Shown here: positions 27,436 through 39,319 of the stretch, one piece after another
Layout: the number at the start of each line of letters is the position of its first letter
How positions within the stretch are numbered: the first letter of the stretch is position 1
DNA from: Competibacter sp963695105
GTDB lineage: Bacteria > Pseudomonadota > Gammaproteobacteria > Competibacterales > Competibacteraceae
DNA: 64,000 nt
NCBI GenBank assembly: GCA_963695105.1
Contig: CAVOGC010000003.1
Location: 29,061 to 93,060 of the forward strand
Direction of reading: 5' to 3'
Notes under the pieces: model-generated
What the model saw: only the letters and a program-made list of their open reading frames with translations
Told to the model about the DNA's origin: nothing
The model's database searches: none
Position numbers and translations under genes: made by a program

Positions 27436-27731
27436 TGGCCTCGGCGCGGGTCAGCCGCGACGGCGACATCCTGCACGTCCGGGGCGAGCTGGATTTCGAC
27501 TCCGTCGCGGAGCTGTGGGCAACCACCGAAGCGCTGTTCGCGGATGCCTCGCTCCTTCGCATCGATCTAAGCGAGGTTAGCCGCTCCAACAGCGCGGGGG
27601 TCGCTCTATTGGTGCAATGGCTGCGCCAGGCGCGCCACCACCAGCGGGAACTGCTCTTCGTCGACATCCCGGCGCAGATGTGCGCCATTATCCGGGTCGC
27701 CGATCTGGAAACGGTGCTGCCCGCCGCCTGA
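27435..27731 (+). CDS. mlaB: STAS-domain protein MlaB
   Basis: 98 residues of one STAS domain, with the conserved SRSNSAGVALLVQWLRQA loop. It binds MlaF and is needed for ATPase assembly. It overlaps the mlaC stop by one base (TGATG), so it is coupled. Confidence 0.92.
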   Translation: MASARVSRDGDILHVRGELDFDSVAELWATTEALFADASLLRIDLSEVSRSNSAGVALLVQWLRQARHHQRELLFVDIPAQMCAIIRVADLETVLPAA

Positions 27732-27822
27732 CGGCGAACTTCCCCGCGTTCCGCTCCTCACGTTCCGACACCAACAACCGCTTTCCCAATCACCCTTTTT
27801 CATCGAGCCAGGATTGACCGCG

Positions 27823-28068
27823 ATGCAAGCCCAAGACATCGAACGTCTGATCGAAGAACAACTGCCGGACGCACGGGCCAGGGTCCGCGGCGATGACGGC
27901 GTCCATTTCGAGGCGGAGGTCGTCAGCGCGGCTTTCGCCGGCAAATCGCTGTTGCAACAGCACCGACTGGTGTACGCGGCGCTGGGAGGACGCATGGAAC
28001 GCGAGGAGATCCACGCCCTGTCCCTCAAGACCTACACGCCGGACACTTGGCAAAAACCGCAACCCTGA
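27823..28068 (+). CDS. ibaG: BolA-family protein IbaG
   Basis: 81 residues from the ATG at 27823, with AGGA about ten bases upstream; a TTG at 27814 is less likely. The BolA fold motif appears as VVSAAFAGKSLLQQHRLVYA followed by the IHALSLKTYTP ending. IbaG-type proteins sit between the Mla genes and murA in many gammaproteobacteria and act with monothiol glutaredoxins in Fe-S handling or acid stress. The Cys of some BolA ligand sites is absent, leaving the conserved His. Confidence 0.9.
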   Translation: MQAQDIERLIEEQLPDARARVRGDDGVHFEAEVVSAAFAGKSLLQQHRLVYAALGGRMEREEIHALSLKTYTPDTWQKPQP

Positions 28069-28089
28069 CCCCGGCGGACAATAGCCTTC

Positions 28090-29349
28090 ATGAGCAAACT
28101 CATCATCAATGGCGGCGTACCGCTGTTCGGCGAACTGCGCGCTTCCGGCGCCAAGAACGCGGTGCTGCCGATTCTGGCCGCCACTCTGCTGGCCGACGGG
28201 CTGGTTACCATCGGCAATGTCCCGCACTTGCAGGACGTCACCACCACCATGGAACTGTTGGGCCGCATGGGCGTGGACCTGGTGGTCGACGAGCGGATGA
28301 ACATCCAGGTGGACCCGCGCACGATTCAGAGTTTCCAGGCGCCTTACGAATTGGTGCGCACCATGCGCGCCTCGATCCTGGTGCTGGGACCGCTGCTGGC
28401 CCGCTTCGGTCAGGCCGAGGTGTCGCTGCCGGGCGGCTGCGCCATCGGCTCGCGGCCGGTCAACCTGCACATCAAGGGATTGGAGGCGATGGGGGCCGAG
28501 ATCAGGGTCGAGAATGGCTACATCCGCGCCCGCGCCGGCCGCTTGAAGGGCGCTCACATCGTGCTGGACCTGGTGACGGTGACCGGCACCGAAAACCTGC
28601 TGATGGCCGCCACTCTGGCCCGGGGCACCACGGTGATCGAGAACGCCGCCCGGGAACCCGAAGTGGTGGATCTGGCCGACTGCCTGAAAGCGATGGGCGC
28701 GCGGATCGACGGGGCAGGCACCGATACCCTGGTGATCGAAGGGGTCGATCGCCTCGATGGCGCCCACTATCAGGTACTGCCGGACCGGATCGAAACCGCG
28801 ACCTACCTGCTGGCGGGGGCGATCACCGGCGGCCGGGTCAAAATGAAGGACACCCGTCCGGAAATCCTGGAGGCGGTGTTGCTCAAACTGGAAGAGGCCG
28901 GCGCCCAGGTCAACACCGGCCCCGACTGGATCGAAGTGGACATGCTCGGCCGCCGGCCCAAGGCCGTGCGCATCCGCACCGCGCCCTATCCGGCCTTCCC
29001 CACCGACATGCAAGCCCAGTTCGTCGCGCTCAACGCCGTCGCCGAAGGCACCGGCGTGATCACCGAGACGGTGTTTGAAAACCGCTTCATGCACGTCAAC
29101 GAACTGCAACGGATGGGCGCTCAAATCGAGCTGGAAGGCAACACCGCCGTCAGCATTGGGGTGCCCCGGCTAACCGGAGCGCCGGTGATGGCCACCGACC
29201 TGCGCGCCTCGGCCAGCCTGATCCTGGCGGCGCTGGTCGCCGACGGCGATACCGTTCTCGACCGCATTTACCATATCGACCGTGGCTACGACTGCATCGA
29301 GGAAAAGCTGTCGCACCTGGGCGCGCGCATCCGCCGGACGCCGGGCTGA
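28090..29349 (+). CDS. murA: UDP-N-acetylglucosamine 1-carboxyvinyltransferase
   Basis: 419 residues, full length. The N-terminus MSKLIINGGVPLFGELRASG and the catalytic Cys at about residue 117 (LPGGCAIGSRPVNLH) are typical; this Cys is the fosfomycin target. The enzyme adds enolpyruvate from PEP to UDP-GlcNAc, the first committed step of peptidoglycan synthesis. It follows ibaG by 21 bp. Confidence 0.97.
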   Translation: MSKLIINGGVPLFGELRASGAKNAVLPILAATLLADGLVTIGNVPHLQDVTTTMELLGRMGVDLVVDERMNIQVDPRTIQSFQAPYELVRTMRASILVLGPLLARFGQAEVSLPGGCAIGSRPVNLHIKGLEAMGAEIRVENGYIRARAGRLKGAHIVLDLVTVTGTENLLMAATLARGTTVIENAAREPEVVDLADCLKAMGARIDGAGTDTLVIEGVDRLDGAHYQVLPDRIETATYLLAGAITGGRVKMKDTRPEILEAVLLKLEEAGAQVNTGPDWIEVDMLGRRPKAVRIRTAPYPAFPTDMQAQFVALNAVAEGTGVITETVFENRFMHVNELQRMGAQIELEGNTAVSIGVPRLTGAPVMATDLRASASLILAALVADGDTVLDRIYHIDRGYDCIEEKLSHLGARIRRTPG

Positions 29350-29355
29350 GCGCCG

Positions 29356-29988
29356 ATGCCCGCGACACTGACCATCGCCCTGTCCAAGGGCCGCATCTTC
29401 CAGGAAACCCTGCCGCTGCTGGCGGCGGCGGCCATCGTGCCAACCGACGATCCGGAAACCAGCCGCAAGTTGATCCTCGACACCAACCAGCCCGACGTGA
29501 AGCTGGTCATCATCCGCGCCACCGACGTGCCGACCTACGTGCAGTACGGGGCCGCCGATCTGGGCGTGGCCGGCAAGGACGTGCTGCTGGAACACGGCGG
29601 CGAGGGGCTATACGAACCGCTGGACCTGAAAATCGCCCGCTGCCGGTTGATGGTGGCCGGCGATCCCGACCATCGGCCGCGATTGAACCGCCCGCGCATC
29701 GCCACCAAGTATGTGAATACGACCCGGCGCTGGTTTGCCGATCAGGGCCGGCAGGTGGAGGTCATCAAGCTGTACGGCTCGATGGAACTGGCGCCGCTGG
29801 TCGGGTTGGCCGACTACATCGTCGATGTGGTGGATACCGGCAACACCCTGAAGGCGAACGGCCTGGCACCGCTGGAGCACATCGCCGACATCAGTTCGCG
29901 CTTGATCGTCAACAAGGCCGCCATGAAGATGAAACACGCCCGGATCAAGGCGATCATGGATCGCATGGCCGCCGCCGTTGGCGTTTGA
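29356..29988 (+). CDS. hisG: ATP phosphoribosyltransferase, short form
   Basis: 210 residues: the short HisG that lacks the C-terminal regulatory domain and needs HisZ, which is not in this window. The PRPP region is VVDTGNTLKANGL. It catalyses the first step of histidine synthesis. It starts 6 bp after murA. Confidence 0.95.
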   Translation: MPATLTIALSKGRIFQETLPLLAAAAIVPTDDPETSRKLILDTNQPDVKLVIIRATDVPTYVQYGAADLGVAGKDVLLEHGGEGLYEPLDLKIARCRLMVAGDPDHRPRLNRPRIATKYVNTTRRWFADQGRQVEVIKLYGSMELAPLVGLADYIVDVVDTGNTLKANGLAPLEHIADISSRLIVNKAAMKMKHARIKAIMDRMAAAVGV

Positions 29989-30015
29989 GCGCCTGCACCC
30001 CCCGGAATGCCGCTC

Positions 30016-31314
30016 ATGCCGAATATCCAACGCCTGAACACCGCCGACGCCGATTTCTGGCCGCGTCTGGAAACCCTGACCGCCTGGGAAGGGGTCGCCG
30101 ATGAAACCGTGACCGCCGTGGTGCGCGAGGTTCTCGCGCGGGTGCGCACGGAGGGAGATGCCGCCCTGCTGGACTATTCCCATCGCTTCGACCGGCTGGA
30201 TGCCGCTTGCGCCGCCGATCTGGAAATCCCCGCCGAGCGGCTGCGGCGGGCATTGACCACCCTCCCCACCGAGCGGCGGGTAGCGCTGGAAACCGCCGCC
30301 GGCCGTATCCGTGTCTACGCCGAACGGCAGAAGCTGGAATCCTGGACTGTTACCGAAGCCGATGGCAACGTGCTCGGCCAGCAGGTGACGCCACTGGACC
30401 GGGTCGGGCTGTACGTACCCGGCGGCAAGGCCGCCTATCCGTCCTCGGTGCTGATGAACGCCATTCCCGCCAAGGTGGCCGGGGTGCCGGAAGTGGTGAT
30501 GGTGGCGCCGGCGCCGGGCGGCGAGCTTAACGATCTGGTGCTGGCCGCCGCCGTCGTGTCTGAGGTCGATCGAGTTTTCACCCTCGGCGGGGCGCAGGCG
30601 ATCGCCGCGCTGGCTTACGGCACCGCCACCGTGCCGCGAGTGGACAAGATCGTCGGACCGGGCAACATCTACGTCGCCGCCGCCAAACGGCAGGTGTTCG
30701 GCGCGGTGGGCATCGACATGATCGCCGGACCGTCGGAAATTCTGGTGGTCTGCGATGGCCTGACCGACCCCGACTGGATCGCCATGGACCTGTTTTCGCA
30801 GGCCGAGCACGACGAGGACGCCCAGCCGATCCTGATCAGTCCGGAAGGGGCGTTTCTGGAGCAGGTCGCCGCCAGCGTCGAGCGCCTGCTGCCGGAGATG
30901 GAGCGGCGGGAGATCATCGAGGCTTCGCTCAACCGGCGGGCGGCGCTGATTCAGGTGCGCGACCTGGCCGAAGCGGCGCGCGTGATCAACTTCATCGCTC
31001 CAGAGCATTTGGAACTGTCGGTGGAAAAACCGGAGGAACTGCTGCCGCTGATCCGCCACGCCGGCGCGATCTTCATGGGCCGCCATACCGCCGAAGCGCT
31101 GGGTGACTACTGCGCCGGTCCCAACCATGTGCTGCCGACCTCGCGCACCGCGCGCTTTTCCTCGCCGCTGGGGGTGTACGACTTCCAGAAGCGCACCAGC
31201 ATCATTCATTGCTCGCCGGCCGGGGCGGCGGCGCTGGGCCGCACCGCTTCGGTACTGGCGCGCGGCGAGGGTCTGACGGCTCACGCACGGTCGGCTGAGC
31301 TGCGGCTGAAATAA
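30016..31314 (+). CDS. hisD: Histidinol dehydrogenase
   Basis: 432 residues from the ATG at 30016; an ATG at 30007 would add three. The family signature region FTLGGAQAIAALAYGT and the zinc-site and catalytic stretches DLFSQAEHDEDAQ and CAGPNHVLPTS are intact. It oxidises histidinol to histidine in two NAD+ steps. It follows hisG; hisC does not follow it here. Confidence 0.96.
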   Translation: MPNIQRLNTADADFWPRLETLTAWEGVADETVTAVVREVLARVRTEGDAALLDYSHRFDRLDAACAADLEIPAERLRRALTTLPTERRVALETAAGRIRVYAERQKLESWTVTEADGNVLGQQVTPLDRVGLYVPGGKAAYPSSVLMNAIPAKVAGVPEVVMVAPAPGGELNDLVLAAAVVSEVDRVFTLGGAQAIAALAYGTATVPRVDKIVGPGNIYVAAAKRQVFGAVGIDMIAGPSEILVVCDGLTDPDWIAMDLFSQAEHDEDAQPILISPEGAFLEQVAASVERLLPEMERREIIEASLNRRAALIQVRDLAEAARVINFIAPEHLELSVEKPEELLPLIRHAGAIFMGRHTAEALGDYCAGPNHVLPTSRTARFSSPLGVYDFQKRTSIIHCSPAGAAALGRTASVLARGEGLTAHARSAELRLK

Positions 31315-31335
31315 GCCGCGGCTCACGAACACGCC

Positions 31336-32109
31336 TTATCCGCTCTCCGCGTCCCGCCCCGTCAGCCGGCTGAATATTTCCCGCACCAGTTCGGGGCCGG
31401 GTTGCGGGGGCGTTTCATCCGGACGGGCGTCCGCCTGTTCCAGCGCCAGGATAAGTGCTACCCAGCGGGGTGTGGAGGGACTTTTCTCGACATTCAACGC
31501 CCTCAGCGTCCTGGCGACCCGGACGACGAGATGCACCGGTTTGATCGAGTCCACGGTCGGCCGGGCGCAATTTTCGGCCGGGCTCACGACCAGATACTCG
31601 CGACAGGCCAGGGGACGCTCCTCATAAATCGAGCACGACTCGTCCTCCAGGAACGGACAGGCGATTCCTTGCTGGAAATAGGCCAGTCCAATCGGATCGA
31701 CCTCATCGTCGCCAACACGGTTCGGCTCGCGCAGCTTCTCCAGCAGCCCGGCTGCTTGCAACCGTTGTCTCGCCTCCTCGAAACGGGCCAGGATGGTGGA
31801 TTTCCGGGGTTCCGGCATCTGCTCCACCACCGCCCCGAGCCGCCGCGCCTCGATCGCCGAGATGGGGACGAGTTGCCGGCAGCAGGCGCCGCAGCCCTTC
31901 CGGCACGATACCGCCAACCCCTCCGTCCGCGCGTTCTCCACCGAGAAATCGACGAATTGATCGGTTAAATAGCGCAGGAAAGGCAGCAGGCTGCTCAAGC
32001 GCGTTGGCCCGGCCGGCACCGGCATTTCCAGCCGTATCTTTCTTCCGGCGATGGTCAATTCGGCGGCGGCGTTCAAAAGCTCGCCGGAGTCTTCAGGATC
32101 AGTGGCCAT
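31336..32109 (-). CDS. YkgJ-type cysteine-cluster protein
   Basis: 257 residues with the CxxxCxxCC motif (CRKGCGACCRQ) and a later Cys-rich stretch (GIACPFLEDESCSIYEERPLAC) that define the zinc/iron-chelating YkgJ domain. An N-terminal segment of about 70 residues precedes the domain. The biochemical role of the family is unknown. It is convergent with hisD and upstream of the lactate regulator, but nothing ties it to lactate. Confidence 0.85.
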   Translation of the reverse strand: MATDPEDSGELLNAAAELTIAGRKIRLEMPVPAGPTRLSSLLPFLRYLTDQFVDFSVENARTEGLAVSCRKGCGACCRQLVPISAIEARRLGAVVEQMPEPRKSTILARFEEARQRLQAAGLLEKLREPNRVGDDEVDPIGLAYFQQGIACPFLEDESCSIYEERPLACREYLVVSPAENCARPTVDSIKPVHLVVRVARTLRALNVEKSPSTPRWVALILALEQADARPDETPPQPGPELVREIFSRLTGRDAESG

Positions 32110-32231
32110 TATCGCTCCCGAACGCTTGGAATAATCCGCATTGGCTTGTCAGGCCACCTTCAAGGCCGCTCTGAACAAGGCTATCCAAGCGACCGACCAG
32201 CACCTTACCGTTCGACAAAACTCAAGTGAGG

Positions 32232-33020
32232 CTACGAGGACGCATTGACTTCCAGATCCAACAGGCTATGCAAGCGCCGTTTTGAGCGTTCCTGCCGGGT
32301 GGCTTCCTGGTCGAGTTCGCGCAGCGTGGATTCGACGAAGGCCAGATGAACGTGGGCAGCCTGCCGGGCGGCTTCCGGATCGCGCTCCAACACGGCGTTC
32401 AGGATGGCCCGATGTTGGGAATGAACCAGCGCATAGCTGCTTTCACGGGTATAGAGCCGCTCCAGCGAACGACAGATATTGCTCAGCAGTAAATTGAACA
32501 GGCCGCGCATCACATGGATCAGCGCCACGTTGTGAGAGGCGTCGGCGATGGCGAGATGAAATCCCGCATCCACCACGGCATCGTGTTCGGGCTTGCGTTG
32601 GCCCCGTTGTATCTCCTCCAACTCGGCGAAGCGACAACGCAGGATTTCCCGGTCGGCATCGGTGGCGCGAAGCGCGGCGAAGTAGGCCGCGACCTCTTCC
32701 AGGGCATGGCGCAATTCAAGCACGTCGAACATCGCCTTGGGATGATGTTTCAGTAGTTCGATCAAGGGGTCGGTGAGGGCGGGCGCGATGACATCGACGA
32801 CAAAATTTCCCCCGCCCCGCCGGCTTTGCAAAAGACCACGGGACTTCAACGTCGTGATCGCCTCCCGCAGGGACGGGCGGGATACGTTCAACTCCTGAGC
32901 GAGTTCCCGCTCTGGAGGCAACCGTTCGCCTGGTTTGAGAACGCCTTCCAGGATCAACTGCTCGATCTGGCTGACGATGGCATCCGAGACTTTCGGAGGG
33001 TTAATCGTTTCAAATTGCAT
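32232..33020 (-). CDS. lldR: FadR-subfamily GntR regulator, probable lactate-responsive LldR
   Basis: 262 residues from the ATG at 33020. The N-terminal winged helix (LPPERELAQELNVSRPSLRE) is followed by an all-helical FCD effector domain with metal-ligand type motifs (ELRHALEEVAAYFA; DAGFHLAIADASHNVAL; HSQHRAILNAV). LldR, PdhR and GlcC belong to this family. It is divergent from the lactate genes, and two copies of a TTTGGTCAGACCAC operator lie between them. Family and context favour LldR; another 2-hydroxyacid or pyruvate effector cannot be excluded. Confidence 0.85.
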   Translation of the reverse strand: MQFETINPPKVSDAIVSQIEQLILEGVLKPGERLPPERELAQELNVSRPSLREAITTLKSRGLLQSRRGGGNFVVDVIAPALTDPLIELLKHHPKAMFDVLELRHALEEVAAYFAALRATDADREILRCRFAELEEIQRGQRKPEHDAVVDAGFHLAIADASHNVALIHVMRGLFNLLLSNICRSLERLYTRESSYALVHSQHRAILNAVLERDPEAARQAAHVHLAFVESTLRELDQEATRQERSKRRLHSLLDLEVNASS

Positions 33021-33144
33021 GATCTTGCCCAAGGATTGAACTCAATATCGTCATTGCTATTGTGCCATGCGGCACTGGTTTTCTTGACGCTCAAACATCA
33101 CGACAACCGCGTTGTTTGTGGCATCGATCCTAGCTTAGCAAAAT

Positions 33145-33158
33145 TTTGGTCAGACCAC
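33145..33158. promoter_or_regulatory. Operator O1 of the lactate regulon
   Basis: TTTGGTCAGACCAC at 33145-33158 contains TGGTC-A-GACCA, a palindrome about one central base, of the TGGTNNNACCA type bound by PdhR/LldR/GlcC-like regulators. It lies upstream of the -35 element of the lut promoter. Confidence 0.75.
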
Positions 33159-33170
33159 ATGACCAAATAC

Positions 33171-33199
33171 TTGCAATCCAAAAACCAAGCTGCTATAAA
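33171..33199 (+). promoter_or_regulatory. Promoter of lutABC
   Basis: TTGCAA (33171-33176) and TATAAA (33194-33199) are separated by exactly 17 bp, a good sigma-70 match. The predicted transcription start falls near 33206, inside operator O2, and lutA begins at 33344. Confidence 0.7.
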
Positions 33200-33213
33200 T
33201 TTGGTCAGACCAC
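33200..33213. promoter_or_regulatory. Operator O2 of the lactate regulon
   Basis: The 14-mer TTTGGTCAGACCAC is repeated here exactly (palindromic core at 33202-33212), 55 bp from O1. Its position over the predicted start site suits direct repression, and the pair could allow looping. Confidence 0.75.
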
Positions 33214-33343
33214 TTTACCAGGAATGCCAGCCCCAGACTGGCCCGGTAACGATGGATAAAACGAGAAGCCACCACACCGCTGACCAGGACCGGGCAGCGG
33301 CATTTAGGCGGCGCCAACCACCAAAGTCGAAGAAGGTATACCT

Positions 33344-34084
33344 ATGCCCACCCGTCCCGAGAAGGTGTATTACTTCGGTACCTGTCTGATCGATCTGTGT
33401 TATCCCCAAGCCGGCATGGCCGGCATCGAACTCCTTCGGCGAGAAGGCATCCAGGTCATTTATCCCCAGCAACAGTCCTGCTGCGGCCAACCGGCCTACA
33501 ATGCCGGCTTCCCGGAAGACGCCAGAAAAGTAGCCCGCCAGCAACTTAAAGCGTTCCCCAAGGATTATCCGATCATCATTCCGTCCGGCTCCTGCGGCGG
33601 GATGCTGAAACACCACTATCCCAAACTGTTCGCCGATCAACCCGAAGCCGCCGAGGCGCAACGCTTCTCCGACCGGGTTTTCGAACTGAGCGAATTTCTG
33701 GTTCGGGTACTCGACATCAAGCTGGAGGATCAGGGTCAACCGATCAAGGTCACCTGGCACTCGTCCTGTAGCGCGCTGCGCGAGATGCGGGTGATCGAAT
33801 ACTCGAAATCGCTCGTTCGCCAGTTGAAAAACGTCGAAATGGTCGAACTGCAACGGGAACGCGAATGCTGCGGATTCGGCGGCTCCTTCTCCGTCAAGCA
33901 AGCCGATTTGTCTTCGGCGATGGTGGCTGACAAGGTGGCCGATATCGAGCAAACCGGCGCCTCCCTGCTGCTCTCCGGCGATTGCGGTTGCCTGATGAAT
34001 ATCGGCGGGGCGCTGGAGCACCGCCAGATTCCGATTCCCGTCAAGCATGTCGCCGAATTCATCCTGGAGCGTGCTCATGGCTAA
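33344..34084 (+). CDS. lutA: Lactate utilisation protein LutA/LldE
   Basis: 246 residues with two cysteine-rich CCG domains (QSCCGQPAYNAGF and ECCGFGGSFSVKQAD) that bind iron-sulfur clusters or link to the partner subunits. With LutB and LutC it forms the NAD-independent L-lactate dehydrogenase. The start follows AGAAGG. The stop overlaps lutB by eight bases. Confidence 0.94.
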   Translation: MPTRPEKVYYFGTCLIDLCYPQAGMAGIELLRREGIQVIYPQQQSCCGQPAYNAGFPEDARKVARQQLKAFPKDYPIIIPSGSCGGMLKHHYPKLFADQPEAAEAQRFSDRVFELSEFLVRVLDIKLEDQGQPIKVTWHSSCSALREMRVIEYSKSLVRQLKNVEMVELQRERECCGFGGSFSVKQADLSSAMVADKVADIEQTGASLLLSGDCGCLMNIGGALEHRQIPIPVKHVAEFILERAHG

Positions 34085-35520
34085 TCCCGTTACCGTCGAT
34101 TTTCCCAGAAATTTCACCAAGGCTCTGAACGACGGGCAATTGCGTCGCAATCTCCGCGCCGCCATGGACACCTTGGGGTTGCGGCGTCGGAATCTGTTCT
34201 CCGACCCGGAAGCGTTCGAGCAACTGCGGGCGCGTGGCGACGCCATCCGGCGGCGGGCGCTGAGCAAGCTGCCGCAATTGCTGGAGCAACTGGAACGGAA
34301 ATGCACCGAGAACGGCATCCAGGTGCACTGGGCCGAAACCCCGGACGAAGCCAACCGGATTTGCCTGGAGATCATTCAGCGCCACAACGCCACCCGCGTC
34401 ATCAAGGGCAAGTCGATGGTGTCGGAGGAAATGCACCTTAATCATTTCCTGGACGAACGCGGCATCGAGGCGCTGGAGACGGATCTTGGCGAGTACATCA
34501 TCCAACTGGATCACGAAACGCCGTCGCACATCATCGTGCCGGCCATCCACAAGAACCGCGATCAGATCGCCCGGCTGTTTCACGAAAAGATACCCAACAC
34601 GCCGTACACCGAAGTCGTCGAAGAACTCAACGCCATCGCCCGCAAGATTCTGCGCGAAAAATTTTTCGCGGGTGAAGTCGGGGTCAGCGGCGTCAATTTC
34701 GCGGTCGCCGAAACCGGCACGCTGTGTCTGGTGGAAAACGAAGGCAACGGCCGCATGTGCACCACCGCGCCGCCGGTGCATATCGCCGTCATGGGTCTGG
34801 AAAAAGTGGTGGAGCACCTGCGGGACGTGCCGCCGCTACTGCGCCTGCTCACCGGCTCGGCCACCGGCCAGTTGATCACCACCTATTTCAATATGATCAG
34901 CTCGCCACGCAAGCCGGACGAGAAGGATGGCCCCAAGGAAGTCCATCTGGTTCTGCTCGACAACGGCCGCACCAAAATCTGGGCCGATCCGGAACTGCGG
35001 CAAACCTTGAAATGCATCCGCTGCGGTGCTTGTCTGAATCACTGTCCGGTGTACACCCGCCTCGGCGGTCATGCCTATGGTTACGTCTATCCCGGTCCCA
35101 TCGGCTCGATTCTGACGCCGCAACTGGAAGGCTTGGAGAACGCCGGCGCGATGGCGACTGCTTCCACTTTTTGCGGAGCCTGCGAGGAAGTTTGCCCGGT
35201 CAAGATTCCCATCGTCGATATCCTGCGCCGTCTGCGCATCGAAGTCCTACAACAAGGCGGATTCTCCCCATGCGGTCAAAGGCCACGGCTATAAAGTCAA
35301 CGCGATGGAGAGCTTGACCTGGAAAGGCTGGGCGTTGAGCAACGCAACGCCTTGGGTCAACGCTCTGAACGCCAAGCTGTTGGGCCTGCTGGGGCCTCAA
35401 TTACCCAGGCTGCCGGCGCCGGACATCGTGAAAAAGTGGACTCAGTCCAGAACCCTGCCCAAGTTCGCCAGCCAGAGCCTGCATGTGCTCGCCAAGGAAA
35501 AGGGGTTGAGCGATGAGTAA
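34077..35520 (+). CDS. lutB: Iron-sulfur protein LutB/LldF, frameshifted near the C-terminus
   Basis: The first frame starts at the ATG at 34077 and ends at 35294. It has an N-terminal LUD domain and two [4Fe-4S] motifs, CIRCGACLNHCPVY and CGACEEVCPVKIP. After RIEVLQQGG it turns into an unrelated nine-residue tail. The expected LutB C-terminus (MESLTWKGWALSNATPWVNA, ending KEKGLSDE) continues in the next frame and stops at 35520, overlapping lutC by eight bases. The total, 1444 bases, is one more than a multiple of three. One surplus base, most simply in CCCC at 35266-35269, explains it. It is a real lesion or a sequencing error; LutC coupling favours an error. Confidence 0.88.
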
Positions 35521-36166
35521 CGCACGCGCCAGCATTCTCGCCAGACTGCGGGCGACAACGCCTCAAGACGTCGTTGCCACCCCTGAAATCGCCGCGCCGC
35601 CCATCGAGGAACTCAGCCGCGCCGACAAGGTGGACCGGCTCAAGCGGCTGATGGAGGCCATGCACACCGAGGTGCACGTCACCGACGGCGCGAATTGGAC
35701 GACCGTTCTCAAGGACGTGCTGCGCCAGCGGTCGCTGAACGGCCTGTTGTATGCCCCGGCTACTCCCATCGGAACCACGCTCTCGGAAACCTGGGAAAGC
35801 GATCTGCCGCCGCTGGTCGGTTACGACCAGGTTGTGGAGCAGAGCAAGGAACGCCTGTTCGACATCGACGCCGGCATCACCTCGACCAAGGGCGGTCTCG
35901 CCGACGTGGGCGCCTTGATCCTTTGGCCCACCCCGCACGAACCGCGGTTGATGTCGCTGGCGCCAGCGGTGCACATCGCGGTGCTGGAGGCCGCCAACAT
36001 CCACGATTCCCTGGCCGACGCCATCGCTCGTGAACGTTGGCAAGACGGAATGCCGACCAATGCCTTGCTGATTTCCGGTCCGTCCAAGACCGCCGATATC
36101 GAATTGGTCCTGACCTTTGGCGTTCATGGCCCCAAGGAGTTGATCGTGCTGATTCTGGACGCTTAA
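35513..36166 (+). CDS. lutC: Lactate utilisation protein LutC/LldG
   Basis: 217 residues of a single LUD domain (DIDAGITSTKGGLADVGALI). It is the third subunit of the LutABC L-lactate oxidation system. Its start overlaps the restored end of lutB by eight bases, the same overlap as lutA/lutB. Confidence 0.93.
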   Translation: MSNARASILARLRATTPQDVVATPEIAAPPIEELSRADKVDRLKRLMEAMHTEVHVTDGANWTTVLKDVLRQRSLNGLLYAPATPIGTTLSETWESDLPPLVGYDQVVEQSKERLFDIDAGITSTKGGLADVGALILWPTPHEPRLMSLAPAVHIAVLEAANIHDSLADAIARERWQDGMPTNALLISGPSKTADIELVLTFGVHGPKELIVLILDA

Positions 36167-36199
36167 CCCGCTTCATCCTCCCTGAATTTCAAGCATTAT

Positions 36200-36240
36200 C
36201 CCCCACCTCTCTCCCGTTGGCTAAAGAGGGAAGGGAACGG
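36200..36240. repeat. Degenerate CCCTCTCCC-type hairpin after lutC
   Basis: CCCCCACCTCTCTCCCGTT followed by a GAGGGAAGGG arm resembles the elements at 4915 and 56151. It may act as a weak terminator between lutC and dld; no T-run follows. Confidence 0.4.
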
Positions 36241-36303
36241 TTACGCAAAAAGTAGCGTGCTGCCTAGTCCAGCGCGCCCACCATCAAAACGAGGCTGAAT
36301 AAA

Positions 36304-39138
<2,835 letters not shown>

Positions 39139-39185
39139 TTCCCCAAAGCATTCCAACGATTTCACGGACACCCGCATGGGTGGAA

Positions 39186-39204
39186 CGGCGGCATTTTGCC
39201 GCCG
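39186..39204 (+). other. Perfect hairpin upstream of lldP
   Basis: CGGCGGCA-TTT-TGCCGCCG is an 8-bp stem with a 3-nt loop. No T-run follows. It could be a weak terminator after dld or a mRNA stability element. Confidence 0.5.
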
Positions 39205-39319
39205 ACGCTCCCCTCTTGTCGGGATTTCAGGAAGAAAAAGCGTTTCGGCGCCTTTTCTGGCAACGGGCCAAGGACAGGCGTTGTTCATCCACCATAACTC
39301 TTCATCAAAGGAGTTTCCC

